From Sciurus carolinensis (Eukaryota; Chordata; Mammalia; Rodentia; Sciuridae), in NCBI RefSeq assembly GCF_902686445.1, contig NC_062229.1:5303503-5367502 (forward strand): a stretch of DNA of 64,000 bases. The letters run 5' to 3'. The translations under genes were made by a program, and so were the position numbers. Positions 1 through 9,291 of this stretch are shown one piece after another; within the stretch, counting starts at the first letter, position 1; each line of letters starts with the position of its first letter. The notes under the pieces are model-generated. The model was given only the letters and a program-made list of their open reading frames with translations, searched no databases and was not told the origin of the DNA.

Positions 1-381
1 GGATGCCAAAGAAAGCAAAGTGCGGAGCACAGAGTACTGGCCGAAAGTGGTCATAAAGGTTGAGCACCCTTTATCCAGAATTCGAAATGTTCCAGAAACT
101 TTGAGCACCAATGTGATGCCATGAATGGAAAATTCCACACCTGACCTCAGTCAAAACGTAGGCACATCAAAAATACTGTATAAGATGACCTTCAGTTGTG
201 TGTACAAGGTGAATGGAAAACAAATGAATTTCACACTTATACATGGATCTAACCCCCAAGATATCTCGCTATGTATCTGCAAATAGTCCCCAACCCAAAA
301 GCATCCAGAATCTGAAACATTTCTGTATCCAGGCACTTCCGATGATGGACTTGCAACCAGTACTGGCAAAGAGTAGGGTGA

Positions 382-401
382 TGGCGCCCTCTGTTGGTGA
401 G
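382..401 (-). promoter_or_regulatory. CTCF-like motif
   Basis: The minus strand reads CACCAACAGAGGGCGCCA, a close match to the CTCF core. Confidence 0.55.
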
Positions 402-429
402 ATTTGTAGGAATGTGGCGCCGCCGAATG

Positions 430-447
430 GCACGCCCCCTAGAAGGG
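430..447 (-). promoter_or_regulatory. CTCF-like motif, weaker
   Basis: The minus strand reads CTTCTAGGGGGCGTGCC, with a good right half and a degenerate left half; 30-50 bp from the site at 382. Confidence 0.35.
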
Positions 448-747
448 AAAATGGCAATAACTAGCAATACTACAAGTGTTTCCTCTTCTACCTAAAGGTA
501 GACCTAGGTGCTAAAATGGCCACTGAGTTAGTAATACGTTAGTATTTCTCATACTCCTGAAACTTAGTAAGAACAGGACAGCCAACCTAAAAAAAAACGA
601 GGACAAAACACATGATGGACACGTATAGAAGAGAAAACCCAGAAACTTACAAAAATACACTAAGTCTCACAGATAACGGAGGAAATGGAAACCAAGACCA
701 GGAGATGCTATTTTAGATCCACTTGATTGGCAACGAATAAATCAGTC

Positions 748-933
748 AAGCCTGTGCTGTGGTGCACACCTGAAATCCTGAGAACCTGGGAGGCTGAGGC
801 CAGAGGATCAAAGTTCAAGACCAGCCTGGGTAACTTAGCAAGATCCTGTCTCAACACATAAAAAGGGCTGCAGATGTATCCCAATGGTACAGTACCCCTG
901 GGTTCAATTCCCAGTACTACAAAAAAAAAAAAA
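748..933 (+). repeat. B1-dID SINE
   Basis: B1-like left part, ID-like right part (ending GGGTTCAATTCCCAGTACT) and an A tail. Confidence 0.85.
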
Positions 934-1002
934 AGTGTTGCAGAGAATGAGGTCAAAAGAAATTACACATTCATTACTGGGAGGAGCTTAAGTTGGTACC
1001 AC

Positions 1003-1038
1003 CACTTTATAAAAGTGACCTTTTATAAGGGTCACTTT
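1003..1038. repeat. Overlapping hairpins
   Basis: CACTTT-ATA-AAAGTG is followed by a 9-bp stem AAAGTGACC / GGTCACTTT around a 9-nt loop, sharing an arm. Confidence 0.7.
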
Positions 1039-1081
1039 GCTGACCTGTAAAGTTCAAAAGCAACCCAAAAAATGCTACATA

Positions 1082-1175
1082 GGGCTGGGAGGTTTAGCTC
1101 ATTGGTAGAGTGCTTACTTGCTTAGCACATGTGAAGCCCTGAGTTCAATCCCCAGCACCACAAGAAAAGGCAAAG
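1082..1175 (+). repeat. ID SINE
   Basis: tRNA-derived body with A-box-like TTTAGCTCATTGG and CAATCCCCAGCACCAC 3' end. Confidence 0.85.
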
Positions 1176-1276
1176 AACTTGAATGGACATCAACAAAATA
1201 TACACAGTCAGCAAACACAAGACGAGATATTCAACATCATGAGACGTTAGGAAAATGCAGGTCAAAACCGCAGTGA

Positions 1277-1425
1277 GCTGGGCACGAGGTGCACACCCGT
1301 CATCCCAGTGACTTGGGGGTTTCAGGCTGGCAGATCACAATAGCAAGACCCTGCTGCAAAATAAAAAGAGCTGGGTCTGCACTTGGTGTTAAAGCCCCCC
1401 TGAGCTCTATCCCAGTAACACTCTA
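1277..1425 (+). repeat. B1-dID SINE, diverged
   Basis: Recognisable B1 left half and degraded ID right half. Confidence 0.65.
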
Positions 1426-1439
1426 CTGAGAACAAACCC

Positions 1440-2410
1440 TTAAAATCACAATGAGATACTACTTCATAACCACTGAGAGAATGTAATTAAAAAGAAAAGT
1501 GTTGCTGAGAATGTGGAAAAATTAAAATAACCCATGTTCACTGCCAGTGGGAACATAAAATGGGTTAATCTTCATGAAACCGTTTGGTGGTTTCTCAAAA
1601 AGTGAAACACAATGACTACGTGATCCAGCAATTCCACTCCTAAGTATGAAACCAGAGAAACTGAAAGCAGGGATTCAAATAAACGCTTATACATGAATGT
1701 TCATAGCAGCACGATTCACAATAACCAAAAGTTGGAAAGAGCCCAAATGTCTATCAATACGTGAATGATAAACAAACTGTGGTATATCCATACAGTGGAA
1801 TATTATTCAACCATGAAAAGGAAGGACTGATATGTGTGAAACATAAATGAACCTCAAAAACATTCAATGACAGGAGCCAGGTACAAAAGTTCCCACATTT
1901 TTATGATTCCATCTATAGGAAGTATCCGGAAGAGGTAAACATACAAAAATAAAATGCAGATTTATAGACGCCAGCTTCTGGGGAGTGAGGGGGTAGGGAG
2001 TAACTGTTTATAGGTACAGAGTTTTTGTTTTTGTTTTGCAAGAAATATCACATTTTGTTTAATTCAAATGCTATTCTGAGCCCCATTTCCTCTTTGTGTA
2101 TTTTTTAAGGTGAGCTTTTTATATTTTTAAAATTATAACAGCACATATAAACTATACAAAATAATGGTTTTCTTTTGACATTTTCATAGTACACATAATA
2201 TACTTTGATCATATTTCCTTCTGTTACTCCCCTGACCCAGACCCCAGAGATGGCTAGTTGGTTGGTGGGTTGTAGTGGTGGAAATGTCTGGGAACTAAAA
2301 TCGTGGTTCTATAACACTATGAATGTACTAAATCCTACTGAATTGTTTGCTTTAAAATGGTTAATTTTATGTTATATGAATTTCACCTTAATAAAAATGC
2401 ATGAAAGGGG
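1440..2410 (+). mobile_element. Old L1 (L1M-type) 3' end, degraded
   Basis: Reads like the end of L1 ORF2 and its 3' UTR in sense orientation (GGAATATTATTCAACCATGA; end TTTCACCTTAATAAAAATG). It is full of frame breaks. About 2023-2210 looks like unrelated AT-rich insertion. Confidence 0.75.
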
Positions 2411-2880
2411 AGTTTGCATGAACCATTAATTAACGGTCTCTTTGTCTTGTGAAACAAAGATTATTCCAATTCTATAAACCTGGTGTCCCCCACCCAATTG
2501 CCCCCACTCCCTGTGTCCCCCAAAATACACAAAAACCCTCAAGGGTCAAAAAAGAAACGATGATGGACATTACGAAATGTACATGACCAGATGAATAACA
2601 AAAATATTCCACACGTGTATTTGTGGGATGCAGGTGAATCATCCTAAGGTGAACTGGTAACCTCATGTGCTTGCATTAGAAAATGAAGAGAAAAAAAAAA
2701 AAAAAAAGTCAAGCAACCAACTTAAGAACAGTAGAATAAGCTCAATAAAATAAAAATAAGAGAACATAAAAGAACATAAACAAATGCAGAAATTAGAATG
2801 GACAGACAACCCCAACACTGGTTTTGTGAGACTAATAAAATAGACAAACCTGGCAAGATTAATCAAGAAAAATAAAGAAG
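2411..2880. other. AT-rich intergenic, nothing recognised
   Basis: Contains an A run at about 2689-2707 and short A/T-rich sequence, without motif or gene. Confidence 0.5.
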
Positions 2881-2882
2881 TC

Positions 2883-2970
2883 AGGCTGGGGATGTGACTC
2901 AGTGGCAGAGTGTTTGCCTAGCATGCAAGAGGCCCTGGGTTCCATCCTCAGCACCACAACAACAAAATAA
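2883..2970 (+). repeat. ID SINE
   Basis: GGCTGGGGATGTGACTCAG start and CCTCAGCACCAC end. Confidence 0.85.
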
Positions 2971-2974
2971 AATA

Positions 2975-3150
2975 TTAAGCCAAGTGTGGTGGTGTAAGCC
3001 TCTGTCAGGGAGACAGAGGGAAGAGGATGGCAAGTCCAAGGCCAGACTCCGCAACTTAGCGAGACCCTTAGAGAAACACCGGGGATGCAGCTCAGTGGTA
3101 GCATGTGCGGGCCCTCGATTCAATTCCTGGTACCATGAAATAAATAAAAC
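2975..3150 (+). repeat. B1-dID SINE
   Basis: B1 part with an internal deletion followed by the ID half and an AAATAAAT tail. Confidence 0.8.
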
Positions 3151-3194
3151 TGCCCACCGTTTGCTCAAGACATCGTATCTGTGCCAAAAGCCCA

Positions 3195-3275
3195 GACCAG
3201 GGCTGGGGATGTCAGAGTGTACGCTCAGCATCCACCGAGCCCTGGGTTCAGTGCACAGGCACACACACACAGAGT
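3195..3275 (+). repeat. ID SINE, truncated
   Basis: GGGCTGGGGATGTCAGAGTG with a degenerate end and a CA-rich tail. Confidence 0.6.
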
Positions 3276-3484
3276 TTATGCAGGAAGATTCATAAGAGTT
3301 TAAAAGTTGGCTTAATCTAAAATCTGCATAGAAGAAGCATTTTAATCACTATATAATAGATGTTTTCATTAGTAATAATCATTTAGAAAAGATGCCATTT
3401 ATTACAGAAAAAGACTAACGACCTGGAAGTGAATCTATGTAAGATTCACAGGTTTATGTAGATCAAGCTCTGTGAGTGAACGGT

Positions 3485-3665
3485 TGCCTGGGGCAGGGGC
3501 ACACGCCTGCGATCACACTCCAGACGCTGAGGCAGGAGGATGGCAAGTTCCAGGCCAGCCTGGCAATTTAGAGACCCTCTCTCAAGATAAAGAAAAGAAA
3601 AGAACTGAGGATGCAGCTCAGTGGTTAGGCACCCCTGGGTCCAATCCTCAGCATAGCGGGGATGA
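3485..3665 (+). repeat. B1-dID SINE
   Basis: Both halves present, joined by an A-rich linker at about 3590-3605. Confidence 0.8.
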
Positions 3666-3875
3666 ACCCCAAGAGGATCCATTTTGCAGAACACAACAGG
3701 CCGACGCTGGAATGTATGAAAACGCAAGGAGCCGCACACAGCTAACCTTCTTGAGGAGCGGCTGTGGAGGGTGAATAAGAAATCAGCCAAGAGTTGAGAG
3801 TTTGTTTTGAAGAGCAGGAAATGTAAAAGAGGCAGAGTTGCTATTTTTTGTAACAAGTTCTAAAAGACTGACTTT

Positions 3876-4098
3876 AGCTGGGCCCAGTGGCACATGCCTA
3901 TAATCCCAGTAACTTGGGAGACTGAGGCAGGAGGCTCTGGAGTTCAAAGCCAGCCTCAGCAACAGCGAGGCACTAAGCCACTCAGTGAGACCCCATCTCT
4001 AAATAAAATACAAAATAGGACTGAGAATGTGCCTCATTGGTCGAGTGCCCCTGAGTTCAATCCCCGGTACAAAAACAAAACAAAACAAAACAAAAAAA
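3876..4098 (+). repeat. B1-dID SINE, full dimer
   Basis: Starts AGCTGGGCCCAGTGGCACAT, ends CAATCCCCGGTAC with a CAAAA-rich tail. Confidence 0.9.
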
Positions 4099-4099
4099 C

Positions 4100-4340
4100 A
4101 TTGCACATCCCAGGTACATGAGATACCTGGAATAGTCAAACTCACAGAAGGACGGGTGCCAGGGGCTAGGGAGTGGAGGGTAGGAGAACAGAAGCTTATG
4201 GCAAGATGAAGAGTTCAGATATGGATGGTGGTAATAGTTACACAACTTGGTGAACTTAATGCCACTGATCTGTACACGTGAAAATAGCCAATTTTGTGTG
4301 ATGTGTATTTTACCACTATGCTTTTTAACGGGGTAAAATT
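4100..4340 (+). mobile_element. Old L1 3' UTR fragment
   Basis: Resembles an L1M tail (TGATCTGTACACGTGAAAAT followed by an AT-rich end). Confidence 0.5.
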
Positions 4341-4421
4341 ATCGATCCTACTAACATGCAGGAAAATGACTACCGTAATATCTAAGAGGCAGCACAGTAC
4401 GTTTGTCCACACCAACATTAT

Positions 4422-4532
4422 TTTTGGAGACAGGGTCTTGCTAAGTTGCGCAGGGCCTCACTAAGTCGCTGAGGCTGGCTTTGAACTCTGGATCCTCCTG
4501 CCTCAGCCCCCCCAGTGCCACCACGCCCAGCT
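4422..4532 (-). repeat. B1 SINE
   Basis: Reverse-oriented B1 with GAGACAGGGTCTTGCTAAGT and CCACGCCCAGC end. Confidence 0.8.
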
Positions 4533-4539
4533 GACTTGT

Positions 4540-4650
4540 GATATTGAACACAATGTAAACGTTACCGGCATAGTTGCTACACTGTATTGTTGAGGGAATC
4601 GGGACAACAAAAGGTCTACACGAGTTCAATACAGATGCAATTCTGTTTCC
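4540..4650 (+). mobile_element. Tigger-like DNA transposon fragment
   Basis: ACACTGTATTGTTGAGGGAA and flanks match a segment also present at about 5600-5640 and 46560-46590. Confidence 0.5.
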
Positions 4651-5427
4651 AAACAGTTTCCAGCTGGGGCTGCTGAAGGCTCAGCTCCTCTCCCCGGCTT
4701 TCCCGCCACCCCTCCAGCCTACGTGCCTCAGGAAACCTTGGTCGCCGGCGCCCAGTGGCCTCCCCGTTATCCGATGGACGGCCTCTCGTTCTCGGCCTGC
4801 TTGCCCTGGCCCGTCGCAGCTTGCGACTCAGTCCAGCACTCCCCTTGACTGGACCCCTTCCCTCCTGAACACTGCTGGTTTGCTCCCATCTTCAAGCCGG
4901 CGCCTTCTCCCTTCAGCTTCTTCCTCACTTCTGAATCCTCTAGACCTCGCTCCAACCACCCCTCTCCTCCCTCCAAGAAACGCCACCTAAAAACCCCACC
5001 TCACGTCTCCAATCTGGCCAGAACCAGGACCCAGGGCGCCTACTCAGTCTCCCCCACCACTTTCTTTCCCAAAAGCGCCTTCAAAGCAGGGTTCCTATTG
5101 GCCCCCCTTCCGGAGCCACGCCCACTCTGGCCACGCCACGCCTCTCACCGTGAGCTTCATCAGCCCCTCAGTCCCAACATCTGAGGCATCCTTGCTTCCC
5201 CACGCCCTCGCCCTCGTCCCGCGTGGCCACCAATCCTGGTGCCCGATTAACTTTAAACAGACCCAGATCCAGCCATCCCTGGTCACCCGCACCGATCCCC
5301 ACAGGTTCCCCGCTTCTCGTGCTCCCTGGACCACTGTTGCCCCTTCTGCCTGATCTGCCAGCTCTCGCTTTGGCTCCTCCCAATTTCAGTGGTGGGTTTT
5401 GTTTATGGCTGTATACTGAGCACCTAG
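4650..5427. other. GC-rich intergenic segment, no gene proven
   Basis: Unique-looking, C-rich, with scattered CpGs. A 138-aa open frame (4574-4990 plus) begins inside the Tigger fragment and resembles no family I know. Could be a decayed CpG island. Confidence 0.4.
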
Positions 5428-5695
5428 AACAGTGCATTATACAGTCATATCTTTTGGGGTTGGTTCCAGAACCCCTGCAGATACCAAAATCTGCAGGTGC
5501 ACAAGTCCCTTATAAAACGCCCTGGAGTTTGCAGTACAACGTACATTCATCCTCCCACATCCTGTTTCCAGATGACTATGTTAACACAAAATAAACTGTG
5601 CAAACAGTTGTTATAGTGTATTGCTTAGGGAATAGTGACAAGCTAGAGGGAAAAAGTCTATAAATGTCAAAGACAGACACATTCGTTCTTTTCTT
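5428..5695 (+). mobile_element. Tigger-like DNA transposon fragment
   Basis: GGTTCCAGAACCCCTGCAGA and TTGTTATAGTGTATTGCTTA are typical of this transposon group; related to the copies at 4540 and 46390. Confidence 0.6.
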
Positions 5696-5707
5696 TCCAT
5701 TCCTTTC

Positions 5708-5765
5708 CTTTTTTTAGGGCCTCACACATGCTAGGCAAATGCTCTACAACCTATGGCCCCCACCC
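5708..5765 (-). repeat. ID SINE, truncated
   Basis: Reverse ID with CTAGGCAAATGCTCTACAAC. Confidence 0.65.
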
Positions 5766-5868
5766 TAATCACTTTTTTTTTCTTTTTCGTACATTACCTA
5801 ATCACCTCTTAAAAGGTCAAATCTACAAATACGATCACATTCTGTAGGGGTTAAGAGTTCAACAGAGA

Positions 5869-5962
5869 GGGAGCTAGGGAGATAGCTCAGTTGGTAGAGT
5901 GCTTGCCTTGCAAGCATGAGGCCCAGGGTTCGATCCCTAGCACCGCAAAAAATAAAAAAGAG
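5869..5962 (+). repeat. ID SINE, tRNA-like, with intact pol III boxes
   Basis: A-box TAGCTCAGTTGG and B-box GGTTCGATCC are both intact. It is among the most tRNA-like IDs here. No CCA-type acceptor stem closes, so I do not call a tRNA. Confidence 0.8.
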
Positions 5963-6699
5963 TTCAACAGAGAAATTCATGTCTCTATTTTTTGTCCCTA
6001 TAGACTGTTCTGGAAAATGCGACACAGACTAGGATTTGACTCAGACGGGGGTAGGGGGGGTGACTCCAGGAGGCAACCACAGTGATGCAGGTGACGGGGT
6101 GAGGGGGAGCAACAGACCAAGCATGGTGGCAGGGACAATAAGGATGATACCAGGCACCAAGGGAGGACAGAGTTGCCAGAAATCAGAGTAGGAGGAGACA
6201 GCTTAACATTTCTGGCTCAGCACCAAGGAGCTAGCTCCTTACATTCCAGGGTTACCCCTGCCAGGTTGAGCCATACCCTATCCACAGGCTGGATTCCCAA
6301 ACCTGGGTAGCAAGCAGCAGGCAGCCTGCACAGCCTCCAGGCAGCCACAGTGGAAGCAGTCCCTGCCTAACCTGTGCCTGGTCTAACCAGGACCTCAACA
6401 CCATGGTGAGGGAGCCCTCTGTCTCCACTTGGTCACTACCCAAGGCATGCGGACCTGGGACCAAGCAGCCCCAGTGCATTCTGGGCCTGTGGGGCTCCAC
6501 TCCACCTTGTTTTTGACCTTGTCGAGGGTGAGAGGACAGCTGGGCACCATGGTCCAGACTGCCTTATCCTGGTTCAAATCCCAGCTCAGAAACTACATGA
6601 CCTGAGTTCATGTACCTTAACTTTTCCCCCCGTACCGTGAACATAGACAGTGGAAAGAGCCTGCAAGCCTAGCAACCAATGAACAACCAGACAAGACTA
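5963..6699. other. Intergenic, nothing recognised
   Basis: Mixed-composition sequence without a clear repeat family, splice-like exon or long frame. Confidence 0.45.
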
Positions 6700-7042
6700 G
6701 AGCTGAGATACTGCCCAGCAGTGGAAAGGAACAAAGTGCTAACTCTGCGACTCGAATGAGCCCTGAAAACATGCTCAGTGAACAGGCCAGCACAGAAGAC
6801 CAGGTGGTACCAACCCAGGCAACCCACAAGGACAAAGTGTTCAGTGGTTACAGGTGGCTGGGGGAGAGCGGCTGTCCAGCGACTGCTAAGGGGCAGGGGG
6901 TTTCCTTGGGGGATGATGAAAATCTCCTGGCTAGACAGAGGTGACGGTTGCACAACGCTGTGACTGGACTAGGTGCCACTGGACTGTACACTTCAAAATG
7001 GTTAATGGTTAATTTAGGTAATGTGAATTTTCCTCAGAAACA
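6700..7042 (+). mobile_element. Old L1 3' end, degraded
   Basis: Ends with TGGACTGTACACTTCAAAAT and TGTGAATTTTCCTCAGAAAC, typical of L1M 3' UTRs. Confidence 0.65.
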
Positions 7043-8627
7043 AAAAGAGGTGGGGGAGGACTGGACAGGGAAACACACAGCTTCCCCTCCCCATCGTCCC
7101 CCAGCCCCGAGTCCACCGCTTCCTGGCCACTGTGAGTCCATCTGGAATCTGCCAAGCACTCATCCACCAGGACCTGTGCCCACCAGGACATCTCGCCCCT
7201 GAAACATGCTCAGAGGTCCAGACCACAGTCCGTGACATGGTGTGGGATGAACGCTGCGAGCTGTCTGGGGCCCTACCCTGCTAGCCTGAGAGACAAGGCC
7301 ACCTTTCCCCTCAGCGTGACTAATCAGAATGGGGGACAAAGAGAAAAAGGGCTGAGCAAAGTTACAGCTCAGCACCAAGTCAAGGACCTGGGTGGCACAG
7401 AGTGGATAAGACGGGATTGACTGGGCCTCCTCAGTGAGGAAGAGAAGGAAAGGGCCCACGGAGCTGTCGCTGAGGGTGGGGCACCTGTCCCGTCCTGGCT
7501 GCAGGCTGCATCTCGGGTGGGGAGAGTGGGACTCCTGCAGGTCTGGGCTCTCAGGGCAGAAAGGCCGGATCCACCCTGTGAGAGGACTCTCAGGTACCCT
7601 CGCCCGACACCCTTCTAAACCTGGGTTTCCTGGAAATGACTCACTGGGCTGATTCTCAGGACAGGATGAGCAGCTGCCAGCAGGAACCCCGCTGGAGGAA
7701 ACAGCACTAAATCCCCATAAGCTACTGGACAGGGAGCTGCTGGCGGGGCCAGGGCTGGAGCTCTCGCCTCCAGCCTGCCCCACCCCGGCTCACTCATGCC
7801 CCCCGCCCCATTTGTGGCAGCGGATAAAGAGGAACCCGAAGACAGGGCCTGCAGTTGTTCACACCCCTGCATGACCCCCATGCCAACACACTCACACGCA
7901 GGATGTGCACTGAGCTAACACACTATAGCAGAAGTGCTGCTGGTCTAGCAACTTCTGCTTTGCACCTTGGAAGCCCCAATTTCCCAAGGACCAAGGACAG
8001 AGTGCAGCCAGACTGTTTCCGAAGTCCACAAGGAGAACCCAGGCTGTCCCAGCATTGCCTCTAGGATATAACAGAAACAGTTAAATCCATGAAGTGATGT
8101 TCAGTCAGCCAGTCTCAAGAGAGAGGGACCCACCATCCCGTAAAACAAAAGAACCAGCAAGCCCAGGAACCGGAACTGTGGCAGACAACAGGAAGGCTTC
8201 TAAGATCCCAGAGACCAGGCATGGGACAGCCCCTCCCAGCGCTAGCTAATTCCTAAAGTCAGTGAACAGCCTACCTGGGAGCCACCTTTCACCCACAAGC
8301 CCTTTCACTGGGCTTTCAAGGCTCTTGGACTCTATGCCGCGACCCACCTCGGGACCAAGTACCAGACAACTCAGAACAGTACCTGTGCATGTTCCTGTGA
8401 CACAGACCCTCCCAAAATGAACACCACCAGCCAATCCTGGGCCTGCTTACCACGCCTCACCTGCTGCGACAGGATTCCACCCGTGGTTTCCAGGCTCCTC
8501 TGCCTCCTGACCAGCGATATCCCTCACCCAGGTTTCTTCCCTGCATGACTGCATAGCCCGACAGGTGCCTGTGACCCCACTCCACTGTGGGAGTCTGAGT
8601 TGTCTTCTCTTTTCCTTCTTCTCTTTT
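7043..8627. other. Intergenic, no gene recognised
   Basis: The longest frame (7160-7783 minus, 207 aa) is low-complexity Ser/Pro-rich without family resemblance. The part at 8100-8580 may be an unclassified old LTR. Confidence 0.4.
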
Positions 8628-8745
8628 CTCTTTTGGTACTGAGTATTGAACCCAGGCAGGCTCTACCACGGAGACACATTTCCAGCCATTTTTATTGTGA
8701 GGCAGGGTCTCGCTAACTTGCCACCCCCTATCTCAGCTCCTGATT
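8628..8745 (-). repeat. ID+B1 SINE fragment
   Basis: Reverse ID half (TATTGAACCCAGGCAGG) followed by a B1 piece (GGCAGGGTCTCGCTAACTTG). Confidence 0.7.
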
Positions 8746-8984
8746 TTGGGATTCCAGGGAAGCCGGGAGAAGCCCTGATGGACAGGGGCGCTGCCAACCT
8801 CGCTCTGGCTCCACGAAGCCTGCCGGATGCAGACCTGCCGCAGCAGATCTCGGGAGGCAAGAGGGGGAGAGGCCAGGGGGCCCCATCGTCTCTGGAACCT
8901 CAAAGAAGGGGGGGTGTCAAACAAAGACCCCAGGCTGCCCAGGTGGAGACAGAAGCCAGAGGCAGGCAGAGGACCTGAAAGAAT

Positions 8985-8990
8985 TTTAAT
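8985..8990 (-). terminator. CD320: CD320 poly(A) signal (ATTAAA)
   Basis: Reverse complement reads ATTAAA, a common variant signal, about 300 bp downstream of the CD320 stop. It implies a 3' UTR of roughly 8965-9291. No transcript evidence is available. Confidence 0.5.
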
Positions 8991-9291
8991 TGTCACCCTG
9001 ACAAGGGTGGCAGGAGTGTCTAAGTGCAGGGCCGTCCCACACCCCGGGAGAGGCCCGTGGCGAGCCCCTTGTCTCTGGCTGTGGTGTGCTCTCCATCCCA
9101 GCTCCTCCTGTGCAAAGGGAGTGTCCCAGCCTCCTGAGCACATCTGCAGGAGCTCAGGTGCAAGGCTCTAGGCAGCCAGGAGCTCCCGGGCTCTGAGGCT
9201 GGGGCGCCACCAGCGGTCTGCACGTCCCCACTGCGGCAATCCTCATCGGGCTGCGCTCAGGGCAGGGGGGCCAAGGTGTGAGAGACTGTCC

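Larger units (their letters stand above)
1..747. other. Intergenic, no gene seen
   Basis: Only the two CTCF-like motifs near 382-447 stand out. The open frames are short and without recognisable content. Confidence 0.6.

Noticed and set aside
5869..5962. A tRNA gene
   Set aside because: tRNA-like boxes are present, but the acceptor stem does not close and an A-rich SINE tail follows.
7160..7783. 207-aa minus-strand frame
   Set aside because: Ser/Pro-rich low-complexity text, no relatives recognised, and no gene expected here in the syntenic block.
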